Positions 48,259 through 63,376 of a stretch of 64,000 nt of DNA are shown here, piece by piece. The stretch comes from Pelobates cultripes (Eukaryota > Chordata > Amphibia > Anura > Pelobatidae), in NCBI GenBank assembly GCA_933207985.1, contig OW240915.1, positions 265,813,360 through 265,877,359 on the forward strand, given 5' to 3'. Under the pieces are notes generated by a model. That model made no database searches, was not told the DNA's origin, and was given only the letters and a program-made list of their open reading frames with translations. The position numbers and the translations under genes are program-made. Position 1 is the stretch's first letter, and every line of letters begins with the position of its first letter.

Positions 48259-49189
48259 TCCATAAACTTTAATAATAAATGTATTTTTTCCCCAAACTGC
48301 ATGGCTTTCAAACACCATGCATGGAGATTTATGTAGCCAAATTAGTTATGGACACATGAATACACCAACATGCCAGCACAAATGTGTGTAACAGTGTCAC
48401 CATTATGATCATATGTTATTGGTTTAAAAAAGAACTCTTCGAAATTATGCTTTGGAGTTGTATAGGAATATGGCTCATCGTCGTCTAGCCAAGGTAAATG
48501 AAATGGTATTCATTGCAAAAAGAGCTACAAAAATAGAAAAGAAAGACACAGTTGTGTGGGGCACTTTCACTTTGCATGATTAACTACAGAAAAAACACTT
48601 GTAGAGAGGAACACCAAAGAAATTACTATGTAAAAAAAAACAAAAGAAAAGAAAAAACTGGCGCAGCTGCAATGCTCCAGGGAAAATCCCAATAGAGATC
48701 CAACAGTAATTTAGAGAAAATAAAAAATAGGAGGTGAGCACAAAACAAGCTGGATTTAGAGAAAGGAATTTATTCAGCCTAAATACAAAATAATTGTATG
48801 TATAAATGTATACTCACATGTAATACAGCAGCAATAAAAAAAATTGCATTAAAAACTATAAGTAGCGACAGAGGAGCTTTCAAAAATAACTTTATGAAAC
48901 TGCTGTTAAAAAAAAAATGAAATGATTTGTAGTAATAACTAATTGGTTGGGATCAGAGGCAATGGAACTCTGTGAGTGTGGTGTGCAGAAGAACTCGTGT
49001 GACACTTTGCACGCAGCATGCTGCCGCATATGACTTGGTGTCATATCCGGCAGCAACACAGGAACCTCATCAGCTAGACCATGCGAGCGCGCAGAAGATG
49101 GCAAATCAGCAATTTGTGCTGCCTTGCAGTCACGCAGCACTGCAACCTAAAGCCCATTAAGTCCGACCTCCTTAAGGACTAGTTATATA

Positions 49190-53257
<4,068 letters not shown>

Positions 53258-53444
53258 GTACCCTGCAGGGGCGTTTTAGCCGTGAGGCAAACAAGGCATT
53301 TGCCTTGGGCGGCATTTTTCAGGGGGCGGCAAAAAACGCCACCCCCCAAATGCCCAGGCAAATGCCTTGTTAGCCTCGTGGCTAACTGACATGCCGGGCG
53401 CTGGGCTGGCAGGCGGCGCTGGCTGATGGTCGGGCGAGCTGGCG

Positions 53445-53604
53445 GCTGGCGAGGGAGCTCTTCCCCTGAGCGGTCTGCTCAGCTCCCTCGCCTGCCGCAG
53501 ACTGAGGCTGGCAGCCGGAAGATGACGTCATATTCCGGCTCCCAGCCTCACTTTGCGGCGCGCAAGGGAGCTAAACAGACCGCTCAGAGGAAGAGCTCCC
53601 TCGC
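53445..53604. repeat. Inverted repeat centred on TGACGTCA
   Basis: TGACGTCA at 53523-53530. Arms GCGAGGGAGCTCTTCCCCTG and CAGAGGAAGAGCTCCCTCGC. Confidence 0.85.
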
Positions 53605-53721
53605 CAGCCACCCGCCCATCTCAGCCCGACAACCACTGGACCACCAGGGAGGTAATGAACTTCCCCCCCAGCACCCCCAAAGGTAAGGAGGTGGGGGTGG
53701 GGGGTTAAATTAAAAAAAAGT

Positions 53722-54185
53722 GTTAATGTGAGTGTGTGTCTGTTAATGTGTGTGTGTTTTTTTAGTGTGTGTGTGTCGGACTGTGTGAGTGTGTGTCTGA
53801 TTGTGTGTGTCTGAATGTGTGTTTGCCTGTGAGTGTGTGTGTGTGTGTGTCTGTTAGTGTGTGTGTGTGTGTTTGCCTGTGAGTGTGTGTCAGTGAGTGT
53901 GTCTGTTAATGTGTGTGTCAGTGAGTGTGTGTCTGCTAGTGAGTGAGTGTGTGTGTCTGTTAGTGTGTGTCTGCTAGTGAGTGAGTGTGTGTCTGTTAGT
54001 GTGTGTCTGACTGTGTTTGTCTGTTAGTGTGTGTGTCTGACTGTGTGAGTGTGTTTGCCTGTGAGTGTGTGTCAGTGAGTGTGTGTCTGTTAGTGAGTGT
54101 GAGTGTGTCTGTTAGTGTGTGTGTGTGTGTTTCTGTTAGCGAGTGTATGCGTATCTGTCAGTGAATGTATGTGTGTGTGTGTGTA
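53722..54185 (+). repeat. (TG)n imperfect tandem repeat
   Basis: GTGTGTCTGTTAGTGAGTGT-type units inside the hAT element. Confidence 0.92.
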
Positions 54186-54750
54186 TTTAGAAGGCGGGTT
54201 GGGAGGGGGGGGCACCTGAGTTTTGTCCTGCCTAGGGCAGCACAGAACCAGGATACACCACTGGTACCCTGCACAATATTTCTGAGAGAGAGAGCTGTAG
54301 TGTAAGTCAACTTGAATTCTGTTAAACAGTTAACAAATTTGTCTTTAGGCTTTTCATAAGATGATGCTTCCTGACATTTAGATGGCCCAGTCCACTGGGA
54401 CAGAACTCATAGACTCAGAGGTTCATTTAACATAAAAAAATCAGTGGCTAGAATAATGGATGTAACATTCCATTTACAAATGTGAGATAGTATTTTACGA
54501 ACAAGAAAAAAAAAAACACTAGCTATAAAATATATTATATTGGTAATGCTCTAAAGTATAGTATAAATCCAGCAGAGGCAGATAGTGACCTGGACATTTT
54601 AAACCGTATCAGCTTAATCATCAGTCGAGAAAATCTGAAACTTTTTCCCCCATGTAGTCTGTTATGTTTTCTGTAATATCTGATCATTCATTGTGGTATA
54701 TGTATTAATACTTTGCACAGATCCATTACTATTTATAATTGCAATATTTA

Positions 54751-56212
54751 TACACTGCTCAAAAAACTAAAGGGAACACAGAAATAACACATCCTAGATC
54801 TGAATGAATTAAATATTCTTCTGAAATACTTTGTTCTTTACATAGTTGAATGTGCTGACAACAAAATAACACACACAAAAAAAAAATGGAAATCAAATTT
54901 TTCAACCCATAGAGGTCTGGATTTGGAGTCACACTCAAAATTAAAGTGGAAAAACAAACTACAGGTTGATCCAACTTTGATGTACTGTCCTTAAAACAAG
55001 TCAAAATGAGGCTCAGTAGTGTGTGTGGCCTCCACGTGCCTGTATGACCTCCCTACAATGCCTGTGCATGCTCCTGATGAGGTGGCGGATGCTCTCCTGA
55101 AGGATCTTCTCCCAGACCTGGACTAAAGCATCTGCCAACTCCTGGACAGTCTGTGGTGCAACGTGACGTTGGTGGATGGAGCGAGACATGATGTCCCAGG
55201 TGTGCTCAATTGGATTCAGGTCTGGGGAACGGGCGGGCCAGTCCATAGCATCAATGCCTTCATCTTGCAGGAACTGCTGACACACTCCAGCCACATGAGG
55301 TCTAGCATTGTCTTGCATTAGGAGGAACCCAGGGCCAACAGCACCAGCATATGGTCTCACAAGGGGTCTGAGGATCTCATCTTGGTACCTAATGGCAATA
55401 AGGCTACCTCTGGAGGGCTGTGCGGCCCCCCAAAGAAATGCCACCCCACACCATTACTGACCCACTGCCAAACCGGTCATGTTGGAGGATGTTGCAGGCA
55501 GCAGAACGTTCTCCACGGCGTCTCCAGACTCTGTCACGTCTGTCACATGTGCTCAGTGTGAACCTGCTTTCATCTGTGAAGAGCACAGGGCACCAGTGGT
55601 GAATTTGCCAATCTTGGTGTTCTCTGGCAAACGCCAAACGTCCTGCACGGTGTTGGGCTGTAAGCACAAACTCCACCTGTGGACGTCGGGCCCTCATACC
55701 ACCCTTATGGAGTCTGTTTCTGACCGTTTGAGCATTGACATGCACATTTGTGGCCTGCTGGAGGTCATTTTGCAGGGCTCTGGCAGTGCTCCTCCTGTTC
55801 TTCCTTGCACAAAGGCGGAGGTAGCGGTCCTGCTGCTGGGTTGTTGCCCTCCTACGGCCTCCTCCACGTCTCCTGATGTACTGGCCTGTCTCCTGGTAGC
55901 GACTCCATGCTCTGGACACTACGCTGACAGACACAGCAAACCTTCTTGCCACAGCTTGCATTGAAGTGCCATCCTGGATGAGCTGCACTACCTGAGCTAC
56001 TTGTGTGGGTTGTAGACTCCGTCTCATGCTACCACTAGAGTGAAAGCACTGCCAGCATTCAAAAGTGACCAAAACATCAGCCAGGAAGCATAGGAACTGA
56101 GAAGTGGTCTGTGGTCACCACCTGCAGAACCACTCCTTTATTGGGGGTGTCTTGCTAATTGCCTATAATTTCCACCTGTTGTCTATCCCATTTGCACAAC
56201 AACATGTGAAAT
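54751..56212 (-). mobile_element. Tc1-type transposon, one end missing
   Basis: The left end TACACTGCTCAAAAAACTAA then AGGGAACACAG is the usual terminal repeat of this Tc1 family, next to TA. The matching inverted end is absent at the right: family-like sequence stops near CATGTGAAATTGA at about 56210. The element is therefore truncated on the 5' side of the transposase gene. Confidence 0.8.
55013..56072 (-). pseudogene. Tc1 transposase, broken by a frameshift
   Basis: The first frame (55404-56072) has the paired helix-turn-helix DNA-binding part ([16 protein letters not shown], then [12 protein letters not shown] as the basic hook) and the first catalytic Asp in LFTDESRF. The second frame (55013-55444), offset by one, has the second Asp in MQDNARPH and the Glu in SPDLNPIEHTWD. 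The two are separated by 34 residues, so this is DD34E. The frame change falls at about 55404-55415, after [13 protein letters not shown]. All three catalytic residues survive and decay is slight, so the insertion is fairly recent. Confidence 0.9.
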
Positions 56213-57900
56213 TGACTTGTTGGGCAGACTTATTGGGCAGAATGTTAATACTTATATTAAATGCAATGTACAGCATTTAATATTGATTGTAAGCAAATTT
56301 ATGTAGGACAGCACCTCTTGGTTCTGTAGATATTGTTTTGTTTATTATTATTATTTCCTGTTCTGTTACCCTTTTTAAAATATACTATGGAATATATTGG
56401 AGCTATGCAAATGATAATATTATTAATATTAGCTTTTATCACAAAAAAAAAAATAACCTTAGCATTATTTTTAATCAAATAAATTACTTGATTGTATGTC
56501 ATATGTTCTCCTGAACATATATTATCAGCATTATATTACCACTACTCTATAAAATGATATACAATCTCAAATTTTCGAGGTTGATGGGAACTAAAAGTGA
56601 CCTAACTAGGGAAGTTCTGCTATGGGCAGAGTATATTTTAAATAGGGAGTAAGTCTGGGTAGAAATTACGGACTAGTTTCTGAATTCCATTGATTCAGGG
56701 ATGTAGTGAAGAAATTGTTTTACGTGCCAATTCCTAGAGTTTAACACGAGGAAGTAGAGATTTGTCATACTAGTTCCTCATTGTCAGTAGAAATTAGTCA
56801 TGGCCTTAATGGACTGAACACCAAATTTTGTGCCTCATTTGAGCAAAAAAGAATGTTGGCTGCACAAAGGCCAGAAGAAGAGTCTGTCCTCACAGGGGGT
56901 ACTATTTCACCCAGTTACACAGCTGATATTCAAAATATATGAATCTTGATTTAATAATTTTAAATAAAAGTATTTAATATTTTCATAAAGGTTTAATATT
57001 TTGATATGTTTTGATGTATTGATTTCTTTAGAGGATATTTGATATCTGAATATTTTGAAAAAAAATAAAAATCCAAAAGTTTATCCAAAAATATTTTAAA
57101 AATTCAAAAAGCTTATCTAAAAATATTTAATTGAGGCCAAAATTATTCTAACCATTAACACTACCTTAATAATAAGCCCAAAATATTATGTAATATAAAA
57201 GATACACGATCGTAAAGTATATATTAGGGAAAATATGCCACCTCAACATTAATAAACAACTTGACCTAAGGTTTTTTGGTTTATTATAATGTCTCCAAAA
57301 CCCTTTGAAGTCTTTATTTTCCATAATATGTGGCATGCCATTATGTATCATATACGTATTATAAATTACATAAGAAAGTTTGACTGAAATTAATATGCAA
57401 TAAACTCCATGCCATATAACTGTAATGGCAAGTTAATAGTAGACTCCGCTACTGACATATTCCCCGTATATACTGCCTGAAGGGAGGAATGGAAACACAA
57501 ATGGAAGAGGTATAGGTTAATTTTTACTAATGATTAAAATTTTAAGATATAGGATATGGCATGAGATTATACTGTAAAAGGATAACTTAATCCCGAGTCC
57601 CAGATGAGCGATACCATGGTGACCAGCCTTTATTTAGTTCCCAGCTGGATAGTAGGAGATTAACATATAGCACATTTCTATACCTTTAAGAATATTTAAT
57701 CCTTTGTGAAAAAAGATTTGATCACTGAAGCGTTACTATTCAAATATTCCTTAACAATACATATCTCTGCCAAGAATAGCATCTGGGTATGTAATTATAT
57801 GGTATAGATTGGACAGTGGGACCAAAAGAGTCAAGGACAAAGCCCTAAGCTAAGAAGGTGGGGAAAAGAAAAGCACATTGGTGCCTTTATACGCACAGTA
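56213..57900. other. ASPH intron, AT-rich, nothing recognised
   Basis: Very AT-rich (ATTTTGATATG and similar). No exon or element ends seen. Confidence 0.45.
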
Positions 57901-58294
57901 ACTAGACTGCATGCTAATGGTAAAAGGAACGCTGTGTTTTAGGGAGATTTGTAATAGGCTAAGTAATTTTCTAAATGTCATACATGAAATAAAGTTGACA
58001 TACAAGTGTATTCCTAAAAACACAGTTTAGACCCCGGCCCTCTTTAAAAAGGTATAAAACTTACCTTTATTTCAGGGCCGTGCGGGCCCACACCTGCTCT
58101 GCCCCCTTGGCTGAGATCAACAAAATGCAGGGCGTAAAGATGCTGAACCCAGGAAACACCTCTAATTGGTGTCTGAGTAAATGCCACTAGAGGTGTTACA
58201 AGGCAGTGATGTAAACACTGCCTAGTCTATGAAAAGGCAGTGTTTACATTAAAAAAGTCTGATGGGACATACTATACAAACCAGAACAACTACA

Positions 58295-58624
58295 TTAAAG
58301 GGACACATGAGGCACCCAGCCAACTTTAGCTCATTGAAATGGTCTGGGTGCAGTGTCCCAGCAAAGGTAATTATTGCACATTAGTGCAGTGTCCCAGCAA
58401 AGGTAATTATTGCACATTAGGTCTCCACCGCTGTCTGATGTCGGCGGGGGAGGAGAGAAGGCAAACCCAAGCCAATACAGAGGGACATTGGCGTTCAACC
58501 CAGGTAAGTCACAGAAGGTTTTTTTTAACCTCTTCTGCACCACTTGAGGGGGGGCTTGACCCAGGGGGAAGCTGTAGTGTCAGAAAAACAAGTTTGTTTT
58601 TCTGGTACTATGGTTTGCTTTTAA
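58295..58624. mobile_element. TTAA MITE next to another fragment
   Basis: Starts TTAAAGGGACACATGAGGCA and ends CTATGGTTTGCTTTTAA. It has a local duplication GTGTCCCAGCAAAGGTAATT at 58353 and 58387. A related partial copy lies just to the left, about 58030-58290, with AAAGGCAGTGTTTACATT. Confidence 0.6.
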
Positions 58625-59397
58625 GCTATAGTTTCATTTTGACTCACAGGGTGTAGAGAATTATTTAAAAATACTTTGGCATAAAAGGGACACTTGGGAC
58701 ACCATAACAACCTCATTGCAATTAAGTCATTATTATGTGAGAAGGTCCCAGGTGCAGTCTTACCCTAAAACAGGGTTTGCTTTTGTATTAATCCATTTTT
58801 GTCACCCTATTTCTTGTTGTTTTTAAAAAAAAATTTAAAATACACCTTATACATAAGAAAAAATTGTCTTATGGGGAGCGTGGCGTTTGGAAAACTTTTA
58901 AATATAATAATCCCTCTATCAAGTATTGATTAGAAAAACTCATCCCTATAAGGAACGTTCAGCCATATATATGCACCTTTAATCATACCATGTTTGAAAC
59001 TCAATCAAGTTAGTCTCTATGCTATTCCCTGCTTTCATTTCTGAACAGAAGCAGGAAAGACCATATTAACTAACTAGATTATACGTTTCTGGCACTCAAC
59101 TGTCAGGAGTAGCTGGGCAGTGGGGTCAGGGTCAACTCCTCATAAATTGGGTGTTTTAAAACCATTGACTGATTGTCTTGTAATTATTAACATCGCAGCT
59201 ATATATGTTGTTCATACTGTAAGGAGTATAAAAGTTACCTACACTTATGCTACAGGGTATTTTCTCTCTAAGGAGCAAATAGGCTCCTAAGCCACAAAAT
59301 TGTAAGGTTTGAAAGGGAAATAGGTATTTACAAGCCAATCAGCAAATTCATTATACTTACAGAATAATCACAATAGTTCAGAGATTTGAAAACTTGC

Positions 59398-59483
59398 CTT
59401 TTTCCGCAGTTTTTCCGCAGCATTAAGCTCAACTTTTATTGTCTTATCAAATTTGTTTAACAACTTTAGTTTCTTCTTCTTAG
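59398..59483 (-). CDS. ASPH: ASPH coding exon (linker to first TPR-like helix), most upstream exon seen
   Basis: Codes for KKKKLKLLNKFDKTIKVELN and then AAEKLRKK, matching human ASPH at about residues 326-354. This is the end of the charged luminal linker and the start of the TPR-like helical region. The acceptor is TTTTAG before position 59483. The exon is 86 nt, entering in phase 1 (the previous exon must end in a G, giving Ala) and leaving in phase 0. The donor reads AAG|GCAAGT, so this is a GC-AG intron. The next exon joins as KK|GK, as in human KR|GK. The preceding exon is not visible; the linker exons are low complexity and probably lie past the window end. Confidence 0.93.
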
Positions 59484-61365
59484 CTAAAAAAAACAACAAC
59501 AAAAAACAGAAAATAAAGATATGGAACCAAATATTAAAATAAAATCATCATAGTAATTGCCCTGAATCCCAAACTCAGTATTACAAAGTGAGAAAGTTAT
59601 ATTTATATATTTTCATTAAATTATATAGAGATACATTTGCTAAACTAGATATATGGGGGGAAAAAAGGTCATAATGAAACGTTTAGTGCCATAAATAAAC
59701 AAAAACTGTAGAAAAATAAAATCTGAATTATAATATTTTTTTTGAAACTAAAATATCTAAATGGTGCCTATATAAGAGTTTAAGAATTATTTTTTTTCTC
59801 CAAATCAGCTACTTTTCCCTACATTTTGCTATTTGGATATTACATTTGCTACAATTTAGGATGTAGCTAACAATTCTTGTGTGGTAACGAAGGGAACGTG
59901 GCTTGCAATGACTGGCTCTAAACATTGGGATAAAGAAAAATATAACTGTTGCATTGGGACTCATATTGGAACTGAAAAGATTCTATTAAAGAATTTGACC
60001 AAGTATCTGAGCTAATTTTACAATAGAATAATAGGGCTGGCGAGCTAATACCATGTGCATAGTTTAGGTCCTTGCAAAATAAATAAATAAGAAACACTGT
60101 TCTAAAGTAGTAGAAAAAGCTGAATTTAAGATAAGACTTTTTCATCATTTCACAATTTCCTAGCACTGTAAGTGCAGTGGCCGTGCACTTGGCATCGAAG
60201 TCTGCTGCACTAAGCTTCCTGTCTGGAACCACTACAATAATAATTTGGATAGGACGACACCTGGCATACCGCCAAATGTCAACTGCAGTATATAAGAGAG
60301 GAATATAGCTCAGCAGAAACAGTGCTATTGTGGTATATAATAGAATGCCCCATGTGTCACTCAGTACAATAAATTCAGTCCTAATTTATGGATATATACC
60401 GTTATCCCTCTCAAATTACATAAAGAGTCATGTTTACCAAGGCAAAAGCAGGTGCTATGTTGGAGCATAGTATTAAATAAGGGATACAGAGAAATGAAAA
60501 AAATTGCTGCAAAGCAGCACCTGTTTTCACTTCCTAAATACAGCCCAGTGATAAATATAAAGTTAATTTCCAATTTAATGTTAATTTCACCTGTTATAAA
60601 ATGTCTATGTTTGAATACAATGTTTATCCGTTAATTGACAGTTTACGGTAACTCGGAAACAAATTGTAAAAATCAGAAGAACAACATGTAACCGCCAGTT
60701 TCCTTTAGTGTGACCTCTTAATTACCGTTTCTGTTTAATTAAGACAGTTAAAGAGAACAACTGAAGAACAAATTAATGCTCTTTTACATAGATGCATTAT
60801 TTGCAGTCTAATTAGGTACTATGTGAATAAGCTAATAATGCAAAGTAATGAAATATTGATTTTTTGCAACAGTGGATTAAACATGCACATGCTAATTTTG
60901 TGATTATGAAAATTCCCCATTTGATCAAGAATTATGTAAATTTATAATTACTAACATGCAATTGAGTGTTAAGCAATTGAAAATGGGATTCTAAAGTGCT
61001 TTTTTTCACACAGTTTATTAAATAGATCCAGGGAAACAAAAGTGGGTTTACCCCAATTTAAATTAAAGTACACATAGTAATTAGTAAGTATAATTAATCA
61101 AGTGGGGAAAAAAATGGGGGTTATTATTTTTAATAATTACTTGATAACAGTATGATTGAGGTTTTATGTGTAATAAATTACTAAAGTAGCTTTGGCATTT
61201 TGCTATGTGAATATATACAAACGTTTTCTTAATTCAGAAGGTGGGTATTAAAAAATGTGAAACTTTAGGCCCAAATAGCTCGGATTGTAAAGGTTTCTCT
61301 TAAGTACAGATATATTGTTGTTGTTTGTTTTTTTTTAAAGAACCTACATGGCTTTCTTTTTATAT
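59484..61365. other. ASPH intron, no further exon recognised
   Basis: AT-rich intronic sequence upstream of the first visible ASPH exon. The next upstream exons encode charged, low-complexity linker and could not be identified. Confidence 0.45.
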
Positions 61366-61374
61366 ATATATTTA

Positions 61375-61420
<46 letters not shown>
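61366..61420 (+). repeat. (TA)n microsatellite
   Basis: About 55 bp of TATA directly abutting the next element. Confidence 0.93.
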
Positions 61421-61422
<2 letters not shown>

Positions 61423-61425
<3 letters not shown>

Positions 61426-61908
61426 TGGGACCTCGGTTTACAAACGCCTCGGTTAACATAATTTTTGGATTACAAATGAAAATCCATTGAAAATAATGCC
61501 TCAGTTTACAAAATATTTTCGCAATACAAAGCAAGTTTCCCCAGGATGCATTGCAAGTGGGAGGTTTATAGCACTGCCCCCTGCATGTTGGCGTTGAATG
61601 TGGAGGTGTTGGAGCGGCTTTTGCATCGAGTTTTGGAGCCATTCTGGAAATTGTTTTCATTTATTTTGGGACTTTTTGGTGCATTTCTCAAGCTGTGGAA
61701 AGGTAGGGAGCTGAGCTTTGTCGTTTGCATGCCTTTTATTGTGTGTTCTGCATTGTGGGTTGGTTTCCATGCCAGCTCATTTTGACTTTTTTCTGACCTC
61801 CAGAACGAATTAATGCATTCCTATGGGAAATCGCGTTTCGGTTTACAAATGTTTCACAATAAAAACGTCCCGGGGAACACATTAGATTCGTAAACCGAGG
61901 TGCCACTG
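61423..61908. mobile_element. MITE with CAGTGGGACCTCGGTTTAC ends (pogo/Tigger-like)
   Basis: CAGTGGGACCTCGGTTTACA at the left and GTAAACCGAGGTGCCACTG at the right, inside TA-rich flanks. Subterminal repeats of CTCGGTT and TTTACAAA. The class assignment rests on TIR style and TA flanks and is tentative. Confidence 0.65.
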
Positions 61909-61929
61909 TATATGTTTGAAGGCAGGGCC

Positions 61930-63376
61930 TGAATTTGTGGGAGGGGCAATAGATCTACTTAAAAGGGGACTCCCCCCTTCCCTCACTTACCTACGTTGGT
62001 CCAGACGAACAGCCTTGTCTCGCAGGCCTCCGTCGCTCCCGACTTCCGGGTCGAAATCGTCATTTCCGGTGAGACGCGGCGCCCTCTTCTGACGTCACGC
62101 GCCAACTTCCGGCGGCTCCACCGGCTCCCGAACGGAGGTCTCGGCTACCCTCCTCGCCTACCAACTGGTCCGGGCGGTAAGAGGAGCTCCCACACACAGA
62201 ACAGAGACTCCATTACTACCTAGGAGTCTCTGTTTTCGGCCACCAGGGAGGAATCTTTTCGCAGGGAAGGGGAGGGGAGGGGGGTGGAAGGGGGATGTGG
62301 TAGGGCACTCACAAGCCACAACCAGACCCCTATAACGTTAGGGGACTCTGTTTCCCACCAACTACACACTTGGGAAGGGGGTGGGGGGGGGGGGTGTACC
62401 TTGCTTAAAGGGGGTCATTCTTTGCTGCTGGTTGACCCTTAGTTCAGCCAGCCTCCACCATTCATTATGCATATACCTTTGGTCATTTTGGTTACAATGG
62501 TTATCTATGTCTAATTAACAGCAATTATTTTTTTTTTTAAGTACTGTTATACATATACAGCTGTGTTTTACACTTATACTGCTAAATAAGATGCTGGTTT
62601 GTATTAACCTCACACAATTTATTTTTTCTTTGTTATTATATATATATAAGGTATGACTTGCTGGTTAAAATGTGATACATGCATACATGTTTACTTATTG
62701 CTGGTTAATATATGGTAAGAATGTTCTGCAAGTATTGGTAACGTTAAATCTTAACTAACATCATATACATTGGGGGGGGTGGGGATGGTAATACGCGGCA
62801 ACCCCCCCCCCCAGGACTCTTACTATGCCATATTTATATATGTTCCACTTAAGGGTTCATTATCTTAATTCTCATACCCCCAGGAATCCGCATACCTCGG
62901 ACGGGTCACCTAAACTAACCACCCCCCTACTCAAGAGACACCTGAATTCTCTTACAGAACCAGTGCTCAATTTTCTGCAGGTATGTCGGTTACACGCCTC
63001 TTTTTCTACAACGCCACGTTAGTTAATTCCCTGCCCCTTAATCATAGAGGTCCGCGAGGCCAACTCCCATCCTCCACTTCGAGGTACTTTACGCCCCTCG
63101 GGCCAAATCATAGTTAGCCGCCTCGCAGTTGTACAGAGAGGGCGACACCTGTCACTACCAAACCCCCCCCCCCTTTTTTCTTCCTCCTTACTTACCCTTG
63201 GAGAGGCAAACATCCCGGTTCACTGGGCAGGCTACCATACCCCTCGCGCCAACTCATAGATAGAGCCTCTCTAGCCACTTGGCACTAGTAGGGCCTCACC
63301 TGCCACAAAACCTAGAGTTAAGTTTTTCGCCATCTGGCACTAACTAGCTACCGGCTATTCCAACGAGCCTCCAACT
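61930..63376 (+). other. Leader of a probable retroelement, GC-rich
   Basis: An abrupt change from AT-rich intron to GC-rich sequence (GACTTCCGGGTCGAAATCGT), with TGACGTCA at 62090-62097 and C/G runs near 62375-62395 and 62800-62812. No coding sequence until the ORF at 63377. Probably the 5' untranslated part of the element whose ORF follows. Confidence 0.4.

Larger units (their letters stand above)
53266..54263 (+). mobile_element. Non-autonomous hAT element with CRE-centred palindrome
   Basis: Begins CAGGGGCGTTTTAGCCG and ends GGATACACCACTG. A perfect 8-bp target duplication GTACCCTG occurs at 53258-53265 and 54264-54271. Same family as 23006-23889 in opposite orientation: GAGGCAAACAAGGCATTTGC start, inverted repeat, CAAAGGTAAGGAGG module, (TG)n, CTGCCTAGGGCAGCAC end. 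Confidence 0.9.

Noticed and set aside
55479..55964. 161-codon plus-strand open frame over the Tc1 element.
   Set aside because: Antisense shadow of the transposase gene.
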